A stretch of 64,000 nt of DNA. It comes from Denticeps clupeoides. Taxonomy: Eukaryota > Chordata > Actinopteri > Clupeiformes > Denticipitidae. The translations under genes and the position numbers were made by a program. A model generated the notes under the pieces. The model had not been told where the DNA came from, did not search any database, and saw only the letters and a program-made list of their open reading frames with translations. How positions within the stretch are numbered: the stretch's first letter is position 1; every line of letters starts with the position of its first letter. The stretch spans positions 18,655,279 through 18,719,278 of the forward strand of contig NC_041711.1 in the NCBI RefSeq assembly GCF_900700375.1, written 5' to 3'. Below, piece after piece: positions 1 to 10,734 of the stretch.

Positions 1-319
1 AGTGGATTTCTTACCCCCTTATTTTACCACAAATAGACTCTTTAACTCAATTCCACTGTCATTCATTGTCATAAATATATTGCTGTATTCCTAATGCAAA
101 TGAAAAAATTTACAAAAATGTATTTGAATACATGTTCTATACTTTTTTATTTAATGTGAATAAAATTGTTTTTGAAGTTGTGCATATATGTTGTTTATTT
201 GGTCCCTAATGAAACGTCAAAATGACTGTGACTGAGTATTATAAAGAACACCAGGCAGTGTTTTTTATGTTGTTCTAAATTGCTGTGATTAATGGTGTGG
301 ATTAATGTAAATATGTTTC
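1..319. other. AT-rich non-coding stretch
   Basis: AT-rich sequence with no supportable gene, RNA or terminal repeat. It may hold decayed LTR sequence of the gypsy fossil that follows, but I see no alignment to that element's 3' end before about position 320. Confidence 0.4.
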
Positions 320-1090
320 ATTCATCAACAGCAAACATAACATTTGGATGGAGTTTTTTTCTACCTCCTCCACCTCCTTTTCTGGCTTTGCCCGGCGAAC
401 CACTGCTGCCCTGGGACTGCTGGTTTGAATCCTTTTCGACTTATTTCACGGCCATTGGCCTTGCGGATTCTCCAGACCAGCGTTTGCGAGCCTTGCTGCT
501 CCATAACCTGGGCACAGAAGGACAGCGGATCTTAAGGACCCTGGGAGCCGACACAACGTACGTGGATGGCATCGCAAAATTGGCCGCTCATTTTGCCGTC
601 CCACAGAGCGTTATTTTGCGCCGACTTGCAACCGGGCGCTACATAGCGGGGGCTGGCGTGTTTCTGTAAGTTTGGAACAATGGAAGACGAGTTAATTCGG
701 GATCAATTGGCAGAGCATACGAATAATCCCAGAATCCGCAAAAAGTTAATTATGTCCTGTGGAACTAGCTTTTCAGATGGAGTCAGCAGCCGAATTAGCG
801 TCTCGCCTGGTACCGGTGCCCCCTCTTCAGCCTGCAGTGCCCACGTTTACTGTCCAGTCGCCTGCTCTCCCAGACGACACGACCTCCACCCGCCGCCGTG
901 CAGAAACTGCAGTTCCTCCACGCATAATACTAGGGCGTGGCCAAATCTGCTCACAATGCGGGAAACGTAACCATTTTGCCCGTGTTTGCCATTCAGCCGC
1001 ATCCGGCCGCCCTCAGAGGCCATCTTCTCCAGCGCCACCTACTACTATTCACTCTGTTACTGCAGCATCTTCTCCATTCAAAACATGTAT

Positions 1091-2719
1091 AGGGAGTGCA
1101 GAATTATCAGGCAAGTGGTATTTTTGAGGAATAATTTTATTATTGAACAACAACCATGTTCTCATTGAACCCAAAAAACTCATTAATATCAAAGCTGAAT
1201 GTTTTTGGAAGTAGTTTTTAGTTTGTTTTTATTTTTAGCTATTTTAGGGTGATATCTGTGTGTGCATGTGACTGTTATTGTGCATAATTATTAGTCAACT
1301 TAACAAAAAACAAATATATACCCATTTCAGTTATTTATTTTTACCAGTGAAACCAATATAACATCTCCACATTCACAAATATACATTTCTGACATTCAAA
1401 AACAAAACAAAAACAAATCAGCGACCAATATAGCCACCTTTCTTTGCAAGGACACTCAAAAGCCTGCCATCCATGGATTCTGTCAGTGTTTTGATCTGTT
1501 CACCATCAACATTGCGTGCAGCAGCAACCACAGCCTCCCAGACACTGTTCAGAGAGGTGTACTGTTTTCCCTCCTTGTAAATCTCACATTTGATGATGGA
1601 CCACAGGTTCTCAATGGGGTTCAGATCAGGTGAAAAAGGAGGCCATGTCATTAGTTTTTCTTCTTTTATACCCTTTCTTGCCAGCCACGCTGTGGAGTTC
1701 TTGGACGCGTGTGATGGAGCATTGTCCTGCATGAAAATCATGTTTTTCTTGAAGGATGCAGACTTCTTCCTGTACCACTGCTTGAAGAAGGTGTCTTCCA
1801 GAAACTGGCAGTAGGACTGGGAGTTGAGCTTGACTCCATCCTCAACCCGAAAAGGCACCACAAGCTCATCTTTGATGATACCAGCCCAAACCAGTACTCC
1901 ATCTCCACCTTGCTGGCCTCTGAGTCGGACTGGAGCTCTCTGCCCTTTACCAATCCAGCCATGGGCCCATCAAGACTCACTCTCATTTCATCAGTCCATA
2001 AAACCTTAGAAAAATCAGTCTTGAGATATTTCTTGGCCCAGTCTTGACGTTTCAGCTTGTGTGTCTTGTTCAGTGGTGGTCGTCTTTCAGCCTTTCTTAC
2101 CTTGGCCATGTCTCTGAGTATTGCACACCTTGTGCTTTTGGGCACTCCAGTGATGTTGCAGCTCTGAAATATGGCTAAACTGGTGGCAAGTGGCATCTTG
2201 GCAGCTGCACGCTTGACTTTTCTCAGTTCATGGGCAGTTATTTTGCGCCTTGGTTTTTCATTTACAGCATTTATCAGACACCCTTATCCAGACCGACTTA
2301 CAATCAGTAGTTACAGGGACAGTCCCACCCACACGCAGTTTTTCCACACGCTTCTTGCGACCCTGTTGACTATTTTGAATGAAACGCTTGATTGTTTGAT
2401 GATCACGCTTCAGAAGCTTTGCCATTTTAAGAGTGCTGCATCCCTCTGCAAGAAATCTATTTTTTACTTTTCTGAGCCTGTCAAGTCCTTCTTTTGACCC
2501 ATTTTGCCAAAGGAAAGGAAGTTGCCTAATAATTATGCACACCTGATATAGGGGTTGAGGTCATTAGACCACACCCCTTCTCATTACAGAGATGCACATC
2601 ACCTAATATGCTTATTTGGTAGTAGGCTTTCGAGCTTATACAGCTTGGAGTAAGACAACATGCATGAAGAGGATGATGTGGACAAAATACTCATTTGCCT
2701 AATAATTCTGCACTCCCTG
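1091..2719 (-). mobile_element. Tc1/mariner DNA transposon, decayed, transposase on minus strand
   Basis: The ends are inverted repeats: TAGGGAGTGCAGAATTATC on the left and the complement of CAGGGAGTGCAGAATTATT on the right. They are flanked by the TA target duplication at 1089-1090 and 2720-2721, giving 1629 bp. The minus strand encodes a Tc1 transposase: an N-terminal helix-turn-helix part (about 2540-2340, motif HQTIKRF), a first catalytic Asp region reading WTDEMRVSLDGP (about 1990), then MQDNAPSH and SPDLNPIENLWS (about 1730-1600), matching a DD34E triad. The frame shifts near 1860 and a SINE piece interrupts the N-terminal half, so it cannot encode an intact transposase. Confidence 0.93.
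2258..2327 (-). mobile_element. SINE-B fragment nested in the Tc1 element
   Basis: About 70 bp reading CATTTACAGCATTTATCAGA onward to the CAGTAGTTACAGGGACAGT block. The same block ends the fuller copies at 23483-23650 and 61880-62065. It lies inside the transposase gene of the Tc1 element and adds foreign residues to it, so it landed after that element. Confidence 0.8.
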
Positions 2720-3065
2720 TATGTGCGGCTGGATGGTGTTCCACTGCCACTGCTGCTGGATACAGGGGCTTCACGCTCCTTGCTGAACCTGTCAACCCAC
2801 CACCCTGACTGACTTTTCACGTCTCTCGTCATGGGGATAACCAAATGGATTTTTCCCCCAAAACAACAAACCAAAACAACAAACAAACAAAACAAACAGC
2901 GTCCATTGGAAGGACCCGCTCAAGGCAGAATCCAGCTAGACAGCTCTACCTAACCAGAGTTCACCAGAAAACCCACATAAACAGAAAAAAACTCAAACGC
3001 CAAGGTCCACAGCCTACACTATCCTACCTACGCGATAGGAAATCCCGGACAAGCCCCCAAAATTT

Positions 3066-3375
3066 GTTACGTCCCCTGTCTAGGGTCAGGGACATAACAA
3101 ATGGGACATATGGAGTATCAACTCCAAAACGACGCAACAACACTTAAGGCTAATACTTTATTACAACAAGGACATTTAAACAACAAAACACACACAAAAG
3201 AGGTCAGGGCAGTCACAATCCTTCACTTCACCAACAAAATTCTTCTCTCACACCAACATTCTATCTTCACCAACAACGTCCTCTTTTCTTCCTCACACCA
3301 CCTTCTCATTTTCACCAACACCTCCTCTGTTCACCAACATTCCCCTCTTCACCAACATCCCTCCTCTTGTCCCAA
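3066..3375. repeat. Short hairpin and degenerate TTCACCAACA-rich repeat
   Basis: At 3066-3102 the strings GTTACGTCCCCTG and CAGGGACATAAC form an imperfect hairpin. From about 3220 to 3370 the sequence repeats a loose unit built around (TT)CACCAACA with C/T-rich spacers, at least seven times. No coding potential is convincing. It sits between the protease and integrase parts of the gypsy fossil, where reverse transcriptase would be expected, and may be another repeat inserted there. Confidence 0.5.
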
Positions 3376-3559
3376 AGCAGCCGCCATTTTGAATCCTTTT
3401 CCCTATTACAGCCCACCAATCATGGCAGGAAGTGAGAGGAGTCCAATCATGGCCTGATGAGGAGCCACCCTGCAACATTACAGAGACAGAAAGAGAGAGA
3501 GACACACACAAACACAACAGAAAACACCCAGTCTGCCACGGGACGTCACAGTCCCCAAC

Positions 3560-4190
3560 ACCTGGCGGTCCGATGTGCTGCACTGGGGTCATTCCTCTGT
3601 ACTCTCAGGCCATCCAGGACGTCCACGGACCCTCTTCTTCATTCGCCGGGTGTTCTGGAGGCCTTCGTTATGGCGGGATGTACAGGCCTACGTTGACGCC
3701 TGCGACGTCTGTGCCCGGGCCAAGACTCCCAACACTCCAGCTGTTGGTCCCCTGCATCCTCTTCCCATTCCTTGTTGTCCCTGGACCCACCTCGCCTTGG
3801 ACTTCATCACCGGTCTCCCAGAAGCCAATGGAATGACCACCATCCTGGCCATAGTGGATCGCTTTTTCAAGACGGTCCACTTGGTCGCCCTGCCCGGTCT
3901 ACTGTCCTCTGCCACATTGTCTCCGATCGGGGACCCCAGTTTGTCTCAGCTGTGTGGAAGGCGTTCTGCCACCTCATTGGTTCCACCTACAGTCTCTCCT
4001 CTGGCTACCACCCTCTGACCAACGGCCAGATGGAGAGAACCAACCAACAGCTGGGACGATACCTGCGGTGCTTTGCGTCAGACCATCAACGCACCTGGCC
4101 CGGTTTTCTCCTTTGGGCGGAGCTGGCCCATAACCTGCAGGTCAACCTGTGCAGTGGCCAGTCGGGCCATGGCAGCAAGTTCAGCTGGAT
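3560..4190 (+). mobile_element. Ty3/gypsy fossil: integrase fragment, first type
   Basis: The plus strand encodes parts of a retroviral-type integrase. There is a zinc-binding tail ([11 protein letters not shown]), the core start ([14 protein letters not shown]) and later core motifs ([32 protein letters not shown]). It is typical of fish gypsy elements. It is broken, with several disruptions, and shows old-fossil decay. It probably belongs to the same element as the gag/protease part upstream. Confidence 0.85.
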
Positions 4191-4900
4191 ATCTGTGGGC
4201 CAGTCCAGGGCGTCCCATATCATCATGCTTTCTAGTGGTTGCCTATGACCTGTACTCAAAATGGCCCGAGATCTCCTCTACAGGCTCGGTCATGTCTCAG
4301 GCGGCCATGGAGTTCCTCAACTGTCTGTTCTCAAGGTGGGGCCTTCTCAACACCATTACAACAAACAATGGGCCTCAGTTCACCTCAATGGACTTTCAGA
4401 CATTCCTCCTGGACAGAGGGATTCAACACATATGCACTGCTTGCTACCACCCAGAGGATTATTTAACCAGACTTTGAAGAATGGTGTTCGAGCTTACCTG
4501 GCCAATGGCTAGGCCTTTTCCTCAGCCCTGCAGTGCACCCTGCTTCATTATAGATCATCTCTTCATTCTACCACTGGCATCTCCCCAGCTCTCCTCATGC
4601 TGGGTAGGGAGCTGCAGCTTTTGTTAGACCGGCTGTGGCCACAGCCTGCTCCGCTTACTGCAGTGGCCCTGCGTCACAGGGTTAAGACTTCTCAGCGCCG
4701 GATGAAGCAGTCTTTTGATCGCTGGCAGAAGGTGACACCTTCCTCTCTGGCAGTCCATGTTTGGGTCAGGGTTCGTCGGCCTCACTGGGACAACAAGCTT
4801 CTTTCCTTATTGTCTGAGCCAGTGCAGATTACGGGGCGGCTGGGCTTGGTCATTTTTCTGCCTGGTTGAATGTATGAAGTGGCATGCGACCTGGCTAAAG
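4190..4900 (+). mobile_element. Ty3/gypsy fossil: second integrase fragment of a different family
   Basis: Immediately after the first integrase piece, a second core begins again ([44 protein letters not shown]). Its wording differs from the first core at equivalent positions, so it is not a continuation but part of another gypsy lineage. Broken, several disruptions. Confidence 0.8.
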
Positions 4901-5330
4901 AAGGTGTCACGCTCCCCCCCGTAGACCCTTATTCTATGACTAGTGACTTGGACCTGCCCAGTGATAGAAGGGGACCATCCAGTGGAGGCTGGAGGCCGGA
5001 AGAGTGTAGTTTCACCACGCCCTGTCCATATCCGCTGTAGACCGGCTTACCTCAAGGACTATGTGACTGAATAGCATACCACGTGGTTAGGGCATTGCCT
5101 GTCATGTGGCAGAATAACCCACATGGCTATGCTGGCATTCCGGGTAGTCAACCCCGGTCGCCTAGTTATATTGTGTAGTTGGTGTTCCTCCTGGGGGTGG
5201 ATTTACATATGCACATGGGGAGTGTATGGCAGTGTACTTTTTTAGTGTGTTCTGCTTATTTGAGAAATAAGCAGAAAGCGTGTTGAGAGTCTGCGTGTTT
5301 ATTCATCAACAGCAAAGGTAACAATCACTT
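4900..5330 (+). mobile_element. Probable 3' LTR remnant of the gypsy fossil
   Basis: Non-coding sequence after the integrase, ending in the ATTCATCAACAGCAAA..TAACA string (5301-5322) shared with position 320. An AATAAGCAG region near 5265 could be the polyadenylation area. The boundaries are inferred and the 5' edge is not defined. Confidence 0.45.
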
Positions 5331-5544
5331 CTTCACTCCTCACCTTGTTCACGTCAGCCCCTTTCTTTGTCAGCTGTTTTCCATTGGAAGCCTTCCGGCT
5401 TTTCGAGTCTTTTCTCTCCTTCTATTTTTCTCCTGGATCAGGTGATGTCTCTGGAATTTAGTTTAGGCTGTGGTGCCTTTTTCTATCTTTTCTCCTGTCT
5501 TTCATTTTGGTTTTCTCTGTAACATTGGTACCTTTTTACGCTAC

Positions 5545-5745
5545 CAGGGTAGCGTAGGTCGCAGGTTGATGATTGACTTTGTAGTCGTATCATCTGACCT
5601 GCGGCCATATGCTTTGGGCACTCGAGTGAAGAGAGCAGCAGAGGTGTCAACTGGTCACCACCTGGTGGTGAGTTGGATCAGATGCCACGGAGATCTGGCA
5701 GACCCAAACATATAGTGAGAGTCTGCTGGGAAAGCCTGGCAGAAG
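5545..5745 (+). mobile_element. LINE endonuclease-domain fragment
   Basis: The plus strand reads LMIDFVVVSSDLRPYALGTR then VKRAAEVSTGHHLVVSWIR. This matches the end of the AP-endonuclease domain of a common fish non-LTR retrotransposon (its usual wording is close to VKRGAELSTDHHLVV). It is a short internal piece. Another piece of what looks like the same family lies at 10500-10670. Confidence 0.7.
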
Positions 5746-5817
5746 AAACACTTTTTTTTTCCCAAAAAAATTTTATATGCAGTGGACAGTTCATCATAGA
5801 TTCATATAATGGTGTCA

Positions 5818-8800
5818 TATCAAAGTCAAAGTAAACTTTATTGTCATCTCTTCTATATATTGTACAGATATACATAGAGACGGGAAGACGTGGCTCCAGT
5901 TTAAACAGTACAACATAAAAATAAACAACAAAAAACAGATGTGGCACATGGAATACAATATATAAATAAATAGGACACAAAATATACAAAATATACTAAA
6001 AATTAAGTGTTAAAAAGTGACCAGTGATATATACATGTTTACCGACTGTGCAAATAAATAACTGTAATAATAGTACAGTTTGAAAATCTCAACATTTTTC
6101 TTAGTCATGTTTCAGTGCAACGTCAGCATGCATATCAGCATGTGCATAACTGCAGCAATGAGGTGTAAAGTGCAGAGGTGCAACAGAGTTAGTCCACAGT
6201 GCGAGTGTGTGTGGGGGGAAGTATGAGCGCAGGTAGTGTGTTCAAGAGCCTGATGGCTTGTGGGAAGAAGCTATCACGCATCCTGGAGGATCAAGACGTG
6301 ATGCTGCGGTAGCATCTGCCGGATGGGAGGAGTGTAAAAAGTCCATGTGATGGATGTGAGGGGTCAAGCACGATGCAGGAGGCTCTTCTGATGCAGCGCT
6401 TATAGAAGATGTCCTGCAGCGGCAGAAGAGACGCTCTGATGATGTTACAAGCTGCTTTGATGATCCTTTGAAGCTGCCTGATATCGGAAACAGCACTGTT
6501 ACCGAACCAGGCGGAAATGCAGCTGGTCAGGACACTCTCTATGGTGCCCCTGTAAAACGTAATGATGGTGGGAGGGGGCAGGTTGGCTCACTTCAGCCGT
6601 CTCAGAAAGTGAAGACGCTGCTGGCCCTTTTTGGTAATGGAGGTGGTGTAGGTGGTCCAGGTGAGATCGTCTGAGGTGTGGAACTTGGTGCCTTTTACAG
6701 TCTCAACCATGGAACCGTGGATGCTGAGTGGTGTGTGGGTGGAGCGAGTTCTCCTGAAGTCGACGATCCTTTCCTTTGTTTTGTCCACATTCAGCAACAG
6801 GTTGTGCTCACTGCACCAGGCAGCAAGCTGCTGTACCTCATCTCTGTAAGCCGACTCATCGTTGTTACTGATGAGCCCCACCATGGTCGTGTCGTCGGCA
6901 AATTTGATGATGTGGTTTGAGCTGTGCAGGGCGGTGCAGTCGTGAGTCAAGAGTGTGAACAAAAGTGGACTGAGAACGCAGCTCTGAGGAGCTCCGGTAC
7001 TCAGCTTCATGGTGCTGGAAACATTCTCGCCGATTCGGATGGACTGAGGTCTCTCTGTTAGGAAATCCAGTATCCATTTACAGAGGGAGTTACTCAGTCC
7101 CAGCTCGCTCAGTTTCACACACAGTCTCCGGGGGATGATGGTGTTGAATGCTGAACTAAAGTCTATGAACAGCAATCTAACATAAGAGTCTTTATTGTCC
7201 AAGTGTGAGAGGGAAAGGTGAAGTGCAGTGGATATCGCGTCCTCAGTTGACCTGTTTGTGCGATAAGCAAACTGCAGAGGGTCTAGTGAGTGAGGGAGGT
7301 TGCTTTTCACCTGTGCCATGACAAGTCTCTCAAGGCACTTCATGGTGATGGGGGTCAGAGTGATGGGCCGGTAGTCATTCAGGCAGGAAACTGAAGATTT
7401 CTTCAGCACTGGGATGATGGTGGTGGACTTGAAGCACGCTGGGATGATCATCTGGCTCAGTGAAGTGTTGAAGATGTCTGTGAACCCCTCGGCTAGCTGA
7501 TCAGCGCAGTCTCTCAGCACACGACCTGGAATGTTGTCTGGACCTGCAGCTTTTCATGGGTTGACATTGGCGAGGGTTCTCCTCACATCGGCTGCAGGCA
7601 GAGTGATGGTCTGGTCGGTGATGGGAGGCATGGCTTTCGTCGTGTGCATGTTGTTCAGTGTATCAAACCGTGCGTAGAACTTGTTCAGCTCCTCGGGGAG
7701 TGTCGCATCCCGCTTACAGCTGACTGGTGCTGGCTTGTACTGAGTGACAGCCTGGATGCCCTGCCATAAACAGCGAGAGTCTTTTGTGTCGTTAAAATGA
7801 TTCTGTATCTTTTTTGCGTGCGCTCGTTTTGCTTGACGGATAGAGCGAGAGCGGTTAGCCCTCGCTGTTCTGAGGGCAGCTTTACTTCCGGACCGGAAAG
7901 CAGCATCTCTCTCTCTCAGCAGAGCACACACCTGTGCTGTGAACCAGGGCTTCTCGTTGGCTCTGGTGGTGATGTTCTTCAAGACTGTAACATCCTCTAT
8001 GCACTAGGAGATGTAACAAGTCACAGATTCTGCAAACTCGTCCAGGTTAACGCAGCCGTTGTACGTTGCCGCCTCTCTAAAAATATTCCAGTCCGTGCAC
8101 TCAAAACAGTCCTGGAGTGCTGAGACGGCTCCACTGGGCCAGACTCTGATGGTCTTCCTGGCAGGTCTTGTGCGTTTCAGCAGTGTTGAGTATGCGGGCA
8201 GCAGCAGCACTGTAGCGTGGTCTGAGGAGCCGATGTGTGGGCGCACTGTTGCTTTGTAGGCACCACGCACCTTGGTGTAGACTTTATCCAGGCAGTTCTC
8301 CCCTCTGGTAGCCAAGTCCACATGTTGATGGAATTTGGGGAGAACTGACTTCAAGTTCGCGTGGTTAAAATCGCCAGCAATGATGAGAAATCCGTCCGGG
8401 TGCGTGGTCTGGAGCTTGCTGATAGCCTCGTATAGTTCGGCTAGTGCCATGTTAGCATTAGCGCTAGACGGCAGGTGCGCAGCTACAATTAGCACCATGG
8501 GGAATTCTCTCGGCAGGTAAAACGGGCGGCACTTTATGACGAGAAACCTGTGGTGAGCAGTGGCGACTCACTTCAGCAGAGTTCGTGCACCAGAGTTGGT
8601 TAATGTAAACGCACAAACCGCCTCCGCGGCTCTTACCGGACAAAAAGGCTTCTCTGTCGGCCCGATAGCATGATAGCCCGCTTAGCTGGATAGCCGAGTC
8701 TGCAATGTCCATGTTCAGCCACGTTTCCATAAAGATAAAAACGCAGCAGTTTTTTATCTCACTATCCCACAGATAGTCCATTTTATTGTCCAGTGAGCGA

Positions 8801-9138
8801 ACGTTGGAGAGCAGGACAGATGGAAGTGCCGGTTGGGCCGGGTTAGCTTTTAGCCTCACGCTCAACCCAGCACGCTTGCCCCGCTTCTGTTTCCGGAAAC
8901 AACGCTTTCGCCTCGGCCAGCTGTGCCTCGTTGCCTCGGCCGGGCTCCGTAGCATCTCCGGCAGCAGATTTGGCGGAGGAATTGTGCATTTTCTTCCGAT
9001 TTCGAGCAAAGTGTGTCTGTTGTAATTGATACGCATCGTATTTGATCACAAACAAAACGAAAAAAACGGACAAGAATCAGTATAAAAACACTGAATTCAC
9101 TGGAGCGCTTTAGCCGCTGCTTACTCGTGGCGCCGCCT
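5818..9138 (-). mobile_element. Near full-length CR1/Rex-type LINE, decayed
   Basis: On the minus strand an AP endonuclease (9036 to about 8000: NVRSLDNKMDYL, METWLN, AGDFNHANLKS, GSSDHATVLLL) is followed by a linker (KPWFTAQVCALLRERDAAFR) and a reverse transcriptase (7520-6590: [38 protein letters not shown], catalytic FADDT). A conserved C-terminal tail continues to about 6240. The 3' end at about 5820 reads AAAGTCAAAGTAAACTTTAT on the plus strand, the usual tail side. About 3.3 kb, so nearly complete, but the ORF is shifted or stopped at several points (around 8500, 7990, 7550 and 6590). I cannot separate CR1 from Rex1 without a search. Confidence 0.9.
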
Positions 9139-9144
9139 AGTCTA

Positions 9145-9158
9145 CCACTAGGTGGCGC
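9145..9158 (+). promoter_or_regulatory. CTCF-like motif CCACTAGGTGGCGC
   Basis: The 14-base string matches the CTCF core consensus (CCASYAGRKGGCRS). It lies just outside the apparent 5' end of the LINE. Binding is not shown; this is a motif match only. Confidence 0.35.
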
Positions 9159-9159
9159 A

Positions 9160-9235
9160 CCTTCTCAGATGCATGGGCTTCTCAGATGCATGGGCTGCCT
9201 CCACCATCTTGGCCATATGGACAGCCCCAATGGAC
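9160..9235 (-). mobile_element. Rearranged scrap of the neighbouring piggyBac
   Basis: Positions 9175-9230 (GATGCATGGGCTGCCTCC...) repeat 9580-9623 of the piggyBac transposase C-terminus with few differences. The string CTTCTCAGATGCATGGG occurs twice in tandem here and resembles CCTTCTCAGATGCA at 9804-9817. This looks like a second, internally deleted piggyBac copy or a local rearrangement. Confidence 0.6.
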
Positions 9236-9437
9236 AATTCATATAATTAAAACATTAAAAACTGCTAAATTCAGGAATCTTATTTAAACATGGAAAAAGC
9301 TTGTACAATGTAGCAATTGAACTTTTGTTTACTAATGCGGATCATGTAAAATGTGAAAGGGCAATTCATGCCTCCAGACAGCTTAACAAGGTAACAGTAA
9401 GGCAACTTGGCAAACAATTTTTAAAAATGTGAAATAA
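9236..9437. other. AT-rich non-coding stretch
   Basis: No coding or structural signal seen; possibly 3' non-coding sequence of the piggyBac remnant. Confidence 0.4.
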
Positions 9438-10190
9438 TTATTTAAAACCAGAAGGGGTTCTGAGTTTGGAGTGATATGCCAGGAAACAGTCTTTTCCTTT
9501 GGCAATGCACAGAAACACATTGCATTTGATGAATTTCACATAGGTTTTGCCATTACATCCACCTCTCCGGCACCGTGATGCATGGGCTGCCTCCACCATC
9601 TTGGGCATATGGAAAGCCCCATATTTTTTCAGGCTGTCACTGGGCTGTGGCTCCACACTTAGCCTCCTCTTAGGGGGAGTGTACTCATCATTAGTGCTGA
9701 CATCACTGACCACCTCATCAAACTCTTGACCTCGTCCCCACTGGGCTTGGGCAATAAGATCCAAGAGGACTGCCTCATTGTCCTGCAATCTCTGATGGCT
9801 TTCTGACAACCTTCTCAGATGCACCTCTTCCTTTTTTTTTCAAATGTGTTATTGGACATCTTTGACTTGCACTGTTTTGGGATTCTGTTTTTCGTGATGG
9901 TCCCTGTTCCCTGGAGTCCACTAGCTTTCAGTGCATCTAGCAGTTTGACAGAAGTGAAAAATCTGTCAAAGTATAGGTGTGTTCCTCGTCGAAGAGTCTA
10001 TGCCATCCAAATGACAGCATTCCCTCCGATTCCCAGGTGATGGTCAGTGAACGTGTTATTGCCCTTATTAACCTCAAAGTCCAGCACCAGACCACTTGGA
10101 CTGGCAAGCACAAAGGCTTGCACAATCCTTTCAACCTTACTCATCCCCTGGCTTTCTGTTTTGTGAACAATGGTCATAATGAGAGTTAGT
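9438..10190 (-). mobile_element. piggyBac (PGBD3/4-like) transposase remnant, 5'-truncated
   Basis: The minus strand encodes the C-terminal half of a piggyBac transposase. In order: [20 protein letters not shown] (near 10090-10030), [20 protein letters not shown] (about 10000-9930), [10 protein letters not shown], an acidic linker, and the C-terminal cysteine-rich domain (CRRGGCNGKTYVKFIKCNVF, then LAYHSK). The frame is interrupted between the halves and the N-terminal DNA-binding part is missing. I see no TTAA-flanked terminal repeats, so the ends cannot be set. Confidence 0.85.
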
Positions 10191-10195
10191 AAGTC

Positions 10196-10472
10196 CTGCT
10201 GTCCTCTCCAGAGGACACTGAATACAAGTTGTGTTTTCGAAGGGTTAAATTCACTTCACATGTATGAAATCTTATTAAAATTAAGTTAAGACTATCACAA
10301 TAAAGAAGTAATTAGATTTTTGACAGCACAGACATATTTTCTATGAAATAATTAGCACTTACCTCTCCTGGTGCCGTAAAATGTGACATATGCAATGCCA
10401 TTGAATTAGGTTAGTCAAATGCCATTTAAAATAAAATGACCAAAATCATGTCCTCTACAGAGGACAAAAATT
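10196..10472. repeat. Two 16-base palindromes, GTCCTCT-NN-AGAGGAC, 245 bp apart
   Basis: GTCCTCTCCAGAGGAC lies near 10200 and GTCCTCTACAGAGGAC near 10450, each able to form a perfect 7-bp hairpin. The sequence between is AT-rich and non-coding. They lie just upstream of the piggyBac remnant and may be part of its subterminal region. Confidence 0.5.
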
Positions 10473-10504
10473 ATGTGTCGGGATTCAGGAGGCTATGGGG
10501 CATG

Positions 10505-10670
10505 GCTGGTCTGTGGGTCTCCAGAAGACACAAACTGGTACTGGACGGCCAAGTGGGGTGCAGCAGTGGCAGTCGCCGAGGCAAAATCTCGGGCGTGGGA
10601 GGAGTTCGGTGAGGCTATGGAGAAAGACTACTGATTGGCTCCAAAGAAGTTCTGGACAGTGGGGATGGGG
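10505..10670 (+). mobile_element. LINE fragment (post-endonuclease linker)
   Basis: The plus strand reads AVAEAKSRAWEEFGEAM then APKKFWT. This is a linker motif commonly found after the endonuclease in the fish LINE family whose endonuclease piece lies at 5545-5745. Short, broken fragment. Confidence 0.6.
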
Positions 10671-10734
10671 AGCTGCTGATGTCGACTGGGGCTATATAAA
10701 CTGTCGATTTTTTGGGAACTAAAAAACTGGTCTG

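Larger units (their letters stand above)
320..2840 (+). mobile_element. Ty3/gypsy-like fossil A: gag and protease part, split by a Tc1 element
   Basis: A fossil LTR retrotransposon. The gag-like region (about 390-1085) ends in a zinc knuckle of C-x2-C-x4-H-x4-C form near 940-985. On the far side of the Tc1 insertion (after 2721) the same strand reads an aspartic protease active site of LLLDTGAS type near 2755-2780. A 16-bp string (ATTCATCAACAGCAAA) at 320-335 recurs at 5301-5316, followed both times by a TAACA-like end, so both may be LTR ends of one element. The copy is broken, with several disruptions plus the insertion. No reverse transcriptase is seen before the integrase pieces downstream. 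Old by its decay. Confidence 0.75.

Noticed and set aside
3215-3375. CRISPR-like array suggested by repeated TTCACCAACA
   Set aside because: Unit length and spacing are irregular, spacers are low-complexity, and the host is a vertebrate.
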